From positions 1-64,000 of the forward strand of contig NZ_FPBM01000013.1 in assembly GCF_900116715.1 (NCBI RefSeq): DNA of 64,000 bases. Direction: 5' to 3'. Both the position numbers and the translations under genes were made by a program. Numbering within the stretch: position 1 is the first letter of the stretch; every line of letters starts with the position of its first letter. A model generated the notes under the pieces. That model ran no database searches and was not told where the DNA came from. It worked only from the letters and a program-made list of their open reading frames with translations. This document shows positions 43,801 to 51,545 of the stretch, one piece after another. Source of the stretch: Polaromonas sp. YR568 (GTDB lineage Bacteria; Pseudomonadota; Gammaproteobacteria; Burkholderiales; Burkholderiaceae_C).

Positions 43801-45103
43801 CGACCACACGCCCTTTGGCCGCATAGGTGGAGGGCGCGTCCATTGGCCCCTGCCAGCGGGCCTCGACGGTTTCGACCAGGCCCTTGGGAGCGAAAGAAGC
43901 AATGAGCGCGTGCGTAGGCGCATCCAGCGGCAGGCGGTTGGCGATCTGTGCCAGCGCGGCGAGGTCTAGCCTGTCGGCCTTGAATTCGGTGTGCTGCGGC
44001 GCGCCGGCCTCGTCGCCGGTATGCACCAGCGCCACATTGCCGCCTGGCCACTGCAGGCCGTCGCGCGTGCGAAAGCGCAAGCCTTCGGTGTTGAAGTCAA
44101 AGCCGTTGGCGCGTTGCCCGCCGCCAATGCGCCCGGCGACCGATTCAAACGCCAGCGGCTGGAGCTTGGCGCCCAGCCTGGCGTCCACGTCCTGCAAGGC
44201 CACGTCGGCCGTGCCGCCGATGATCTGCCCCTTGCTGACGTCCGCCCAGGCGCGCAGCGCGCCATTGCCGCGAATCAGCTCCACGCCCAGCGTGTCCACG
44301 CTGACGTATTGCCTGACGCGGGAGGCATCGACACGGCCGAAGTCGGCAAACATCTGGCCGCTCCAGCCCTCGAAATTGCCCGCATCGGTGGACAGCAGCG
44401 ATTGCCGGAATATGCCCCTGAAGCTGAAGCGGTCACCCCACTCCGGCGGCGGCGTGGCGTCCAGCCGCATCAGGTGGCGGCGGCGCGCATTGCGCATCAC
44501 CCAGTCGACCTGCGTCAGAGCCAGCGTGGGCGCCTTCTGCAATTCGTCGGTCCAGCGCACGGTGCCGCCCTTGATCACGAATTCGGTCTGGGAGAAAAAC
44601 CAGTCGGCCGCGGCGCTCTGGCCGCCGGCGCGATTCTGCGACACGTCCAGCCCGCCGACATAGATTTTCCCGTCGGCGGCGCGGCGGATATCGAGTTCAG
44701 GCTTGTCGATATACAGCTGCTCAAAACCCAGGCTCCAGATGGACGACGGAGACAGCGCACCCAGCAGGCGCGGCAGGCGCAAGGCTTCGCGGCCCTGGGG
44801 GTCCAGCAGCGTCACATCACGCAGCTCGAAGGAGGGGATCATTCCCTGGGAATGGGCGGTGATTTCACCGATGCGTACAGGCACCCCCAGGGCCTTGCTG
44901 GCCTCTATTTCAAGGCGCGGACGGAATTCCCCGATTCGCGGCACAATCCAGCCATGCAGCACGATCCAGCTCAGGCCAAAGAGCACCCAGGCCCCTGCGA
45001 CGAGCCATAGCAAAATGCGCACGGCGAAAGCCAGCCATTGCAGGCGCCGGGGCAGCAAGGCTGGCATAGGGATAGTGCTGGGAATCGTTGGCTCCATTGA
45101 CAT
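40841..45103 (-). CDS. yhdP: YhdP family AsmA-like envelope protein
   Basis: A very large (1420-residue) protein with one N-terminal span (about 20-45) and an otherwise long beta-rich periplasmic body of the DUF3971/AsmA-like type. Such proteins form bridge-like conduits that move phospholipid between inner and outer membranes in Gram-negative bacteria. The C-terminal FLAQMFLRRPL segment and VVVPEINAGTASL are typical. The ATG at 45103 gives the membrane N-terminus; another Met is two codons on. It is divergent from glnE by 67 bases and begins the run with the amidase and two-component genes. Confidence 0.88.
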   Translation of the reverse strand: MSMEPTIPSTIPMPALLPRRLQWLAFAVRILLWLVAGAWVLFGLSWIVLHGWIVPRIGEFRPRLEIEASKALGVPVRIGEITAHSQGMIPSFELRDVTLLDPQGREALRLPRLLGALSPSSIWSLGFEQLYIDKPELDIRRAADGKIYVGGLDVSQNRAGGQSAAADWFFSQTEFVIKGGTVRWTDELQKAPTLALTQVDWVMRNARRRHLMRLDATPPPEWGDRFSFRGIFRQSLLSTDAGNFEGWSGQMFADFGRVDASRVRQYVSVDTLGVELIRGNGALRAWADVSKGQIIGGTADVALQDVDARLGAKLQPLAFESVAGRIGGGQRANGFDFNTEGLRFRTRDGLQWPGGNVALVHTGDEAGAPQHTEFKADRLDLAALAQIANRLPLDAPTHALIASFAPKGLVETVEARWQGPMDAPSTYAAKGRVVGLNVAALPAPAQSTQPAAAGPAPAHPRPGRPGISGAAIDFDLTQDGGQAKVKITNGALALPGVFEDPVVPFDQLSTDAQWKFSGRKIEAQLRNLQFSNADAQGDAQISWHTADVGAGPAPAAGAPDHRFPGVLDLQGALSRGDGDRVHRYLPLVLPDPVRHYVRDAVVQGQVSDVKFKVKGPVEELPFKNPAHGEFRVSAKVRNGHFAYVPKTIQPAGAAAWPALTELTGELVFNRAALEINGATGKVAGLPGLQLVKADARIPDLTHDSTVEVNVDIKGALSDALGFVNQSPVGNMTNHVLAKAVATGTGDYRFRLKLPIHSIDKSNVDGTVTLSGNDVQFAPAVPTLARLRGVVTVSERGFSVAGGQARLLGGDIRFDGGMRSQPRAPGSVETETVASFKGQGTVTAEGLRQAKELGPLARMAQNASGSAPYTATLGFRRGQPEVTISSSLQGMALNLPAPLVKTAESALPLRFENTLLQASLAPGQKLEDQLSVTLGRVATVSYVRDVSGAEPRVIRGGIGVGLEPGETAPMQEAGVAANINLAHVDLDAWQRLLTDSSGSSALAAPPPAAATAATNRAAAVAALTYMPTVMAIRAKELVIEGRKLNNVVVGGSREGLTWRANIDASELNGYVEFRQAGGIGAGRVYARLSRLSLETGTASDVEAILNEQPASIPALDVVVEDLELRGKKLGRVEIDAVNRGASVAAREGVREWRLNKFNVTLPEAVLTATGNWVALNAQAGAAAAAGGARGARAPSERRRTVMNFKLDIADSGALLKRFGMGDVIRRGKGKLEGQVAWVGSPLSLDYPTMSGQFNINVESGQFVKADPGIAKLLGVLSLQSLPRRLALDFRDVFSEGFAFDFVRGDVNINQGVAYTNNLQMRGVNAAVLMEGSADIAKETQNIKVVVVPEINAGTASLIATAINPAIGLGSFLAQMFLRRPLMQAATQEFHIDGAWSDPKVTKLDRKAQAEGKPGEASTETR

Positions 45104-45170
45104 GAGAATTATGACCGCCGGGGCCAGTGTCCGCCCGGCGGGAGACCATGAAGTTTTGTGAAGTAGTGTG

Positions 45171-47984
45171 ATGACAGTCGTCCCAACCGCCCGCCTTGAG
45201 ACCCTACCCGCCACCGGGCCGGCCGCATCGGACTATTCACGGTTCGTCCAGCGGGTACGCCGCCGCTATGCTGGCGAGCTCCCACTCCTGCCTGCCGGCG
45301 CGCCTGTGCGTGCGGGCATGCAAGTCACCCTCGACGCACTGCTGGGCCAAGGCCTGGAAATCGGGGCCGCGCTGCGGGTGCTGCGCCAGCTCGTGATGGA
45401 GCGGCTGGTGGTGCTTGATTGCGACGGCGCCTGCGAGCACCAGGCCCCCCTGGTGGTGGTGACACGGGCCATGACCGAGCTGGCGGAGCTGGCGCTGGAT
45501 GCCGCCATGCGCGACTCCAGCCAAAAGCTCGATGCGCTGTACGGCCCGCCGCAGGCCCCCGACGGCTCGCGTGCCCGGATGTGGGTGGTAGGCATGGGCA
45601 AGCTCGGTGCGCGCGAGCTCAATGTCTCCAGCGATATCGACCTGATCTACGTCTATGACCACGATGGCGAGACTGCGGGGCGCAGCGATGGCCGCGGGCA
45701 GATTTCAAACCACGAGTATTTTTCACACCAGGTCAAATCCGTCTTCAGCCTGATCGGCGACGCCACCGAACATGGTTTTGTGTTCCGGGTGGATCTGGCG
45801 CTGCGGCCCAATGGCAATTCCGGGCCTGCCGCTGTTTCGCTCAGTGCGCTGGAGGAATACTTCCAGGCCCAGGGCCGGGAGTGGGAACGCTTTGCCTGGC
45901 TCAAGAGCCGGGTGGTCGCACCACTCGAATGCGTGCAAAGCGGCGCCGCGCAGGCCCTGCGCGGGCCGGTGCTGCCCTTCGTGTTCAGAAAGTACCTGGA
46001 CTACAACGTGTTTGACGCGCTGCGCATCCTGCACAAGCAGATTCGCGAGCATGCGGCCAAGCGCTGCGCGGGACACCCGGAGCGCGCCAACGACGTCAAG
46101 ATGTCCCGCGGCGGCATACGCGAGATCGAGTTCACCGTGCAGTTGCTGCAAGTGGTGCGCGGCGGGCAATTCCCGGAACTGCGCACCCGCCCCACGGTGG
46201 ATGCCCTGCAGCGCGTGGCCCGCGCGGGCCTGATGCCGCAAGAGACCGCCGACGCGCTGGCGCGTGCCTACGATTTCCTGCGCAAGGTGGAGCACCGCAT
46301 CCAGTACCTGGACGACCAGCAGACGCATGTGCTGCCCACACGCGACGACGACCTGGCGTGGATTGCCGAGACGCTGGGCTATGGCAACTGCTGCCCCTTC
46401 CTCAGTGAACTCGATGCCCACCGCGAGCTGGTCGCCGGTGAATTTGACAAGCTGCTGGGCGGCAAGGCGGACTGCAAAGGCTGCGGCGGCAAGACAGCCA
46501 AGGCCGCGCCGCAGCAGCTTGACGACCTGTTGGCGCAGTTGTCGGAACAATGGCCTGAGAAGTTCCGCGAACGGCTCACGCTGTGGCGCCAGCACCCGCG
46601 CGTGCTGGCCCTGAGAGAGGATTCACGCGCGCGCCTGACACGGCTGGTGCAACGCACCGCCAGCTGGCTGGCCGAAGGCGCGGTGACTGAAGAAGCGGCC
46701 ATACGGATCATCGACTGGATTGAGCCGCTGCTGCGGCGCGAAAGCTACCTCGCATTGCTGCTGGAGCGGCCCGCCGTGCACGAGCGCCTGCTGCGCCTGC
46801 TGGGCGCCGCCAGGTGGCCCGCACGCTACCTGCTGCAACACCCCGGCGTGATCGACGAGCTGGCCAGCGACGAACTGCTTAAGGAGCGCTTTGAAGCAAC
46901 GGCTTTCGCGCGCGACTTGCGCCAGCGCCTGGCCGCACTCAAAAGCACCGGCGAAGACGATGAGGAAACCTGCCTGAACCTGCTGCGCCGCGCGCACCAT
47001 GCCGAGGTGTTTCGCACGCTGGCACGCGATCTGGAAGGCGTGCTCACCGTCGAGCAGGTGGCCGACGACCTCAGCGCACTGGCCGAAGCCGTGCTGTGCG
47101 TGACCACCGACTGGTGCTGGCAGCGCCTGAAGAACCGCCACCGCGAGACGCCGCAGTTCGCCATCATTGCCTACGGCAAACTGGGTGGCAAGGAGCTGGG
47201 CTACGGCAGCGACCTCGACATCGTGTTTGTCTATGAGGACGAGGACGAGCGGGCGCCCGAGGTCTATGCCGCCTTTGTGCGCAAGCTGATCAACTGGCTG
47301 ACCATCAAGACCGGCGAAGGCGACCTGTTCGAGATCGACACGGCCCTGCGGCCCAACGGCAACTCAGGCCTGCTGGTCACGAGCTTTGACGCCTACACCC
47401 GCTACCAGCAGCAGCGCGGCAGCAACACCGCCTGGACCTGGGAACACCAGGCCATGACGCGCGCCCGCTGCGTGCTGGGCGATGACGCCCTGCGCAAACG
47501 TTTTGACGAGGTGCGGGAATCGGTCATCACCGCGCCGCGCGACACGGCGGCGCTGCGCGGCGAAATCGTCGCCATGCGCGAGAAAGTGCGCAATGCCCAC
47601 CCCATCAAGCGCGCCCACACTCCGCATCTGTCAGACGGAGAGCCCACCGCCCCCGAGCCCGAGAAGTTCGATGTCAAGCACAGCCCCGGCGGCATGGTGG
47701 ACGCTGAATTTGCCGTGCAGTTCCTGGTGCTGTCGCAGTCCGCGCAGCACCCGGAGCTGATCGCCAACGTCGGCAATATCTCGCTGCTGCAACGCGCCGA
47801 GGTTGCCGGCTTGCTGCCGCCCGGCGTGGGCCAGCGCGCGGCGGCCGCCTACCGCGAACTGCGGCGGGTCCAGCACCGGGCGCGCCTGAACGAAGAACCC
47901 ACCCAGGTCACCCCGCCCACCTTGCAGGCCGAGTGCGACGCCATCCAGGCCCTGTGGGTTGCCACTTTTAAGTCAATCAACTGA
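45171..47984 (+). CDS. glnE: Glutamine synthetase adenylyltransferase/deadenylylase
   Basis: A 937-residue bifunctional enzyme that adenylylates and deadenylylates glutamine synthetase in response to nitrogen status, via PII. Two nucleotidyltransferase domains are seen: GMGKLGARELNVSSDIDL (N-terminal, deadenylylase) and AYGKLGGKELGYGSDLDI (C-terminal, adenylylase), each with the D-x-D metal motif, with helical regions between. GTG at 45168 directly precedes the ATG at 45171; the ATG was chosen. It is divergent from yhdP. Confidence 0.94.
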   Translation: MTVVPTARLETLPATGPAASDYSRFVQRVRRRYAGELPLLPAGAPVRAGMQVTLDALLGQGLEIGAALRVLRQLVMERLVVLDCDGACEHQAPLVVVTRAMTELAELALDAAMRDSSQKLDALYGPPQAPDGSRARMWVVGMGKLGARELNVSSDIDLIYVYDHDGETAGRSDGRGQISNHEYFSHQVKSVFSLIGDATEHGFVFRVDLALRPNGNSGPAAVSLSALEEYFQAQGREWERFAWLKSRVVAPLECVQSGAAQALRGPVLPFVFRKYLDYNVFDALRILHKQIREHAAKRCAGHPERANDVKMSRGGIREIEFTVQLLQVVRGGQFPELRTRPTVDALQRVARAGLMPQETADALARAYDFLRKVEHRIQYLDDQQTHVLPTRDDDLAWIAETLGYGNCCPFLSELDAHRELVAGEFDKLLGGKADCKGCGGKTAKAAPQQLDDLLAQLSEQWPEKFRERLTLWRQHPRVLALREDSRARLTRLVQRTASWLAEGAVTEEAAIRIIDWIEPLLRRESYLALLLERPAVHERLLRLLGAARWPARYLLQHPGVIDELASDELLKERFEATAFARDLRQRLAALKSTGEDDEETCLNLLRRAHHAEVFRTLARDLEGVLTVEQVADDLSALAEAVLCVTTDWCWQRLKNRHRETPQFAIIAYGKLGGKELGYGSDLDIVFVYEDEDERAPEVYAAFVRKLINWLTIKTGEGDLFEIDTALRPNGNSGLLVTSFDAYTRYQQQRGSNTAWTWEHQAMTRARCVLGDDALRKRFDEVRESVITAPRDTAALRGEIVAMREKVRNAHPIKRAHTPHLSDGEPTAPEPEKFDVKHSPGGMVDAEFAVQFLVLSQSAQHPELIANVGNISLLQRAEVAGLLPPGVGQRAAAAYRELRRVQHRARLNEEPTQVTPPTLQAECDAIQALWVATFKSIN

Positions 47985-47990
47985 TTTAAT

Positions 47991-48010
47991 TCAATCATTT
48001 GTTTGATTCA
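47991..48010. promoter_or_regulatory. Candidate operator for the TetR regulator
   Basis: TCAATCA at 47991-47997 and TGATTCA at 48004-48010 form an imperfect inverted repeat (one mismatch, 6-base spacer), 20 bases upstream of the TetR gene start. AT-rich sequence here stands out. A site of this size suits autoregulation by a TetR protein, but no footprint is known. Confidence 0.4.
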
Positions 48011-48029
48011 TGTGCTTTAATGCGGGCAC

Positions 48030-48782
48030 ATGAATGCCGACGTCCGCCCCAAAACTCCCTTGCGCGCCGCAGGCGCCGAAGGCGAAACCCGCAAGCAGCG
48101 CTCCGATGGCGCCCACGCCCGGGCCCACCTGCTGCACACGGCACTGCGCCTGTTTTCTGAAAAAGGGTTTGCCAAAACCTCCATCCGCGACATCGCCCAG
48201 GCAGCGGGCGCCAACGTGGCGGCGATCAGCTACTACTTCGGCGACAAGGCCGGGCTGTACCGCGCCGTGTTCACCGAGCCCCTGGGCAGCGCACGCGACG
48301 ACATCGCGCTGTACAACCAGCCCCACTTCACCTTGCGCCAGTCCCTGGAAGGTTTTTTCTCGGGTTTCCTGGAGCCCCTGCGCCAGGGCGAGCTGGTGCA
48401 GTTGTGCACCAAGCTGCACTTTCGCGAGATGCTGGAGCCCACGGGTTTGTGGGCCGAGGAAATCGACCAGGGCATCAAGCCCGCGCATGCGGCCCTGGTG
48501 AAAGTGCTCTGCCGCCACCTGGGCCTGACCAAAGCCGACGACGACGTGCACCGGCTGGCCTTTTCCATCACCGGGCTGGCGATTCATATGTTCATCAGCC
48601 GCGAGGTGGTGGACGCGATCCGGCCCCAGCTCTTCGGCGCGCCTGACGCCGTGGAACAGTGGGCCGCCAGCCTGGTCGCCTACGCGGAGGCGATGGTCGC
48701 CGTCGATGAAGCGCGGCGCAAACATTCTCTTGACCACCCAGCGGCTGGCAAGCCGCGCCTGAAAACTGCACACCATGAATAA
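48030..48782 (+). CDS. TetR/AcrR family regulator of the efflux operon (CecR-like)
   Basis: A 250-residue repressor with an N-terminal HTH (about 28-75, LFSEKGFAKTSIRDIA and ISYYFGDKAGLYRAVF) and a C-terminal domain (QGELVQLCTKLHFREMLEPTG) of the DUF1956 type seen in CecR/YbiH. It heads a four-gene RND efflux operon: its end overlaps the outer-membrane gene by 8 bases. It probably represses that operon in the absence of a ligand. Confidence 0.88.
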   Translation: MNADVRPKTPLRAAGAEGETRKQRSDGAHARAHLLHTALRLFSEKGFAKTSIRDIAQAAGANVAAISYYFGDKAGLYRAVFTEPLGSARDDIALYNQPHFTLRQSLEGFFSGFLEPLRQGELVQLCTKLHFREMLEPTGLWAEEIDQGIKPAHAALVKVLCRHLGLTKADDDVHRLAFSITGLAIHMFISREVVDAIRPQLFGAPDAVEQWAASLVAYAEAMVAVDEARRKHSLDHPAAGKPRLKTAHHE

Positions 48783-50313
48783 GCCTGACCTCCGTCGCAA
48801 GCCTTTTCGCCTGCTCTCGCCGGGGCCGCTGGGGTCATTGGCGGTCGCGTGCACACTGCTGCTCGCCGGCTGCGCGGTGGACCTTCCCCACCACACGCCG
48901 GCCGCGCCTGTCCCCACACAGTGGCAAGCGCCCTTGCCGGCCAGCGGCACCACCGCAGCATTGCCCCACGGCGGCAGCCTGACAGGGTTGTCCCAATGGT
49001 GGCAGCAGCAAAACGATCCCTTGCTGGTTGAGCTGATCATGGCCGGCGAAGCGGTGAACCCGGATGTTTCGACGGCACGCTCCAATATCGAGCAGGCGCG
49101 GGCGTCGCGCGTGGCCTCTGCGGCGGCCATGCTGCCCACGCTGGACGCTAGCGCCAGCGCCAGCCGCGGGCGATCGGCGCCCATAAATCGAGCGGCAGCG
49201 CCGCCGATTGCCACGACACTGGAGGCAGGCTTGCAAACGGCCTGGGAAATCGACCTGTTTGGCCAGTACGCGGCCAGCCGCGACGCCGACCAGCACCGTT
49301 TTGAAGGCGCGGAGGCGATGTGGCATGCCGCGCGTGTATCGGTCGCCGCCGAAATCGCGACGCAGTACTACAGCTATCGCGCCTGCGAAAAACTGCTGGA
49401 CGTGGCACGCTCCGACGCGGCCTCGCGCGCCGAAACCGCGCGGCTGTCGGACCTCAGCACCAAGGCCGGCTTCCAGGCGCCCGCCACGGCGGCGCTGGCC
49501 CGGGCCAGTGCCGCGGAGGGCCACGGCAACGCCATCCAGCAGCGCACCTTGTGCGACCTGGACATCAAGGCGCTGGTGGCGCTCACCGCCGTCGAAGAAC
49601 CGGCCTTGCGGCAAAAGCTGGCCAGCGCGCCGGTTGACCTGACGCAGGAATCCATGGCGCCCGTCATCAGCGTGCCTGCCGAAGTGCTTGCCCAGCGGCC
49701 CGATATCTTCAATGCGGCACGCGAAGTGGACGCGGCCCGGCTGGAAGTGGGCAGCGCGCGGGCACAGCGTTTCCCCCGGCTGACGCTGAACGGCTCGATC
49801 TACACCACCAAAAGCCGCACCAGCGCTTCCACGCAGCGCTTTGACACCTGGACGGTCGGGCCGCTCCAGCTGACGATTCCGCTGTTTGACGGCGGCGCCA
49901 GCGAAGCCAATGTGGAAGCCGCCAAGGCACGCTATGAAGATGCCGCGACGCAGTACCGGGCCAGCGTGCGAAAAGCCGTGCGCGAAGTTGAGGAGGCGCT
50001 GGTGAACCTGCAAAGCACCGCCGAGCGTACCGACGATGCCGCCATCGCCGCGCAAGGCTACCGCGCCTCGTTCACCGGCACCGAAGCCCGCTACAAAAGC
50101 GGGCTGGCCAGCCTGGTCGAGCTTGAAGACGCCCGCCGCACCCTGCTGGCGGCCCAAAGCGCCGTGGTCACCTTGCAGCGTGACCGCCGCAGCGCCTGGG
50201 TGTCGCTGTACCGCGCGCTGGGCGGCGGCTGGACCACTGCCGAGCCGCCGGTGCCGCCCGTGGTTTCAGATGTACCCGCTCCCTTCACTCCCGCCGCCAT
50301 CACCGCGCCCTGA
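48775..50313 (+). CDS. Efflux outer-membrane lipoprotein (NodT/OprM type)
   Basis: The TolC-like channel of the tripartite pump. The 512 residues have a lipobox LLAGC (Cys33), then paired outer-membrane efflux repeats with long coiled segments (about 80-290 and 295-490), including EVLAQRPDIFNAAREVDAA. It overlaps the TetR gene and is followed after 29 bases by the adaptor gene. Confidence 0.92.
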   Translation: MNKPDLRRKPFRLLSPGPLGSLAVACTLLLAGCAVDLPHHTPAAPVPTQWQAPLPASGTTAALPHGGSLTGLSQWWQQQNDPLLVELIMAGEAVNPDVSTARSNIEQARASRVASAAAMLPTLDASASASRGRSAPINRAAAPPIATTLEAGLQTAWEIDLFGQYAASRDADQHRFEGAEAMWHAARVSVAAEIATQYYSYRACEKLLDVARSDAASRAETARLSDLSTKAGFQAPATAALARASAAEGHGNAIQQRTLCDLDIKALVALTAVEEPALRQKLASAPVDLTQESMAPVISVPAEVLAQRPDIFNAAREVDAARLEVGSARAQRFPRLTLNGSIYTTKSRTSASTQRFDTWTVGPLQLTIPLFDGGASEANVEAAKARYEDAATQYRASVRKAVREVEEALVNLQSTAERTDDAAIAAQGYRASFTGTEARYKSGLASLVELEDARRTLLAAQSAVVTLQRDRRSAWVSLYRALGGGWTTAEPPVPPVVSDVPAPFTPAAITAP

Positions 50314-50342
50314 CGCCGCGGCCTGATGACCCTGCCACCTCC

Positions 50343-51533
50343 ATGACAGACCCCTTGCACACCATGCCCAACTTCAAACTCAAACCCGTTGCGATTGCCT
50401 TGATAGCTGCCGTCGTAGTGATTGCCGGGGCGGCTGCCCTGTTTATCCCGAAATCCGATGCCAAGCCGGACCCCAAGGCCGCGACTTCCAAGCCGGCCCT
50501 GACCGTCGCCACCGCGCTGCCGGTTCAGGTGAACCTGCCGGTCAAGCTCAGCGCCAACGGCAACATCACCGCCTGGCAGGAAGCCGTGATCGGCTCCGAG
50601 TCCAACGGCCTCAGGCTGGTGCAGGTGCAGGCCAACGTGGGCGACCAGGTCAAGGCCGGGCAGGTGCTGGCGGTGTTCTCGGGCGACAGCGTGCAGGCCG
50701 ACACGGCCCAGGCCCGCGCCAGCCTGATCGAGGCCCAGGCCAATGCCTCGGACGCCGCCGACAACGCCGCGCGCGCCCGCACGCTGGCAAGCTCCGGCGC
50801 CTTGAGCGAGCAGCAGATCAACCAGTACAACACGGCCGAGCAAACCGCCAAGGCGCGTGTCGAAGCGGCCAAAGCCGTGCTGGACGCCCAGCAGCTGCGC
50901 GGCAAGAACACACAGGTGCTGGCGCCCGACAGCGGCGTGATTTCAGCACGCACCGCGACCGTCGGCTCTGTCGTGCCCCAGGGCACCGAGCTCTTCCGGC
51001 TGATTCGCGGCGGACGCCTGGAATGGCGCGCGGAAGTCACCTCCGCCGAGCTGGGCCGCATCAAGGCGGGCACCATGGCCACGGTTGTCGCCGCCAGCGG
51101 CGCCGAGCTCAAAGGCAAGGTGCGCATGATCGCCCCGAGTGTCGACCCGCAAACGCGCGCCGCACTGGTCTACGTGGATTTGCCGGTCTCTGCCGGCATG
51201 GCGTCGCCGGCCAAGGCCGGCATGTTCGCCCGCGGGGAGTTTGACCTGGGCACAACGCCGGCGCTGACCGTGCCGCAACCCGCGCTGGTGGTGCGCGACG
51301 GTTTTAACTATGTGTTCAAGCTCAACCCCGACAACCGCATCAGCCAGCTGAAGGTGCAGACCGGCCGCCTGGCCGGCGACCGGCTGGAGATCACCTCCGG
51401 CCTCGCAGCCGATGCACGCGTCATCGTGAGTGGCGCTGGCTTTCTGAACGACGGGGACCTGGTCCGCGTCAATGATGAGGCACCCAGCAAGCCCGCAGCG
51501 CCTGCCAGCCGGGCGCAAGCCGCTACCAAATAA
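50343..51533 (+). CDS. RND efflux periplasmic adaptor subunit
   Basis: A 396-residue membrane-fusion protein with an N-terminal anchor span (about 14-36), a lipoyl-like barrel (LRLVQVQANVGDQVKAGQVL), a helical hairpin with A-rich coiled coil (about 118-175), a second barrel half (VLAPDSGVISARTATVG) and beta-barrel domains. It links the inner-membrane pump to the outer-membrane channel. An alternative Met is 7 codons downstream. Confidence 0.92.
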   Translation: MTDPLHTMPNFKLKPVAIALIAAVVVIAGAAALFIPKSDAKPDPKAATSKPALTVATALPVQVNLPVKLSANGNITAWQEAVIGSESNGLRLVQVQANVGDQVKAGQVLAVFSGDSVQADTAQARASLIEAQANASDAADNAARARTLASSGALSEQQINQYNTAEQTAKARVEAAKAVLDAQQLRGKNTQVLAPDSGVISARTATVGSVVPQGTELFRLIRGGRLEWRAEVTSAELGRIKAGTMATVVAASGAELKGKVRMIAPSVDPQTRAALVYVDLPVSAGMASPAKAGMFARGEFDLGTTPALTVPQPALVVRDGFNYVFKLNPDNRISQLKVQTGRLAGDRLEITSGLAADARVIVSGAGFLNDGDLVRVNDEAPSKPAAPASRAQAATK

Positions 51534-51545
51534 GGAGCACTCCAG

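Noticed and set aside
42158-43969. 603-codon plus-strand frame opposite yhdP
   Set aside because: Antisense shadow of the YhdP gene in a GC-rich region; no domain signal.
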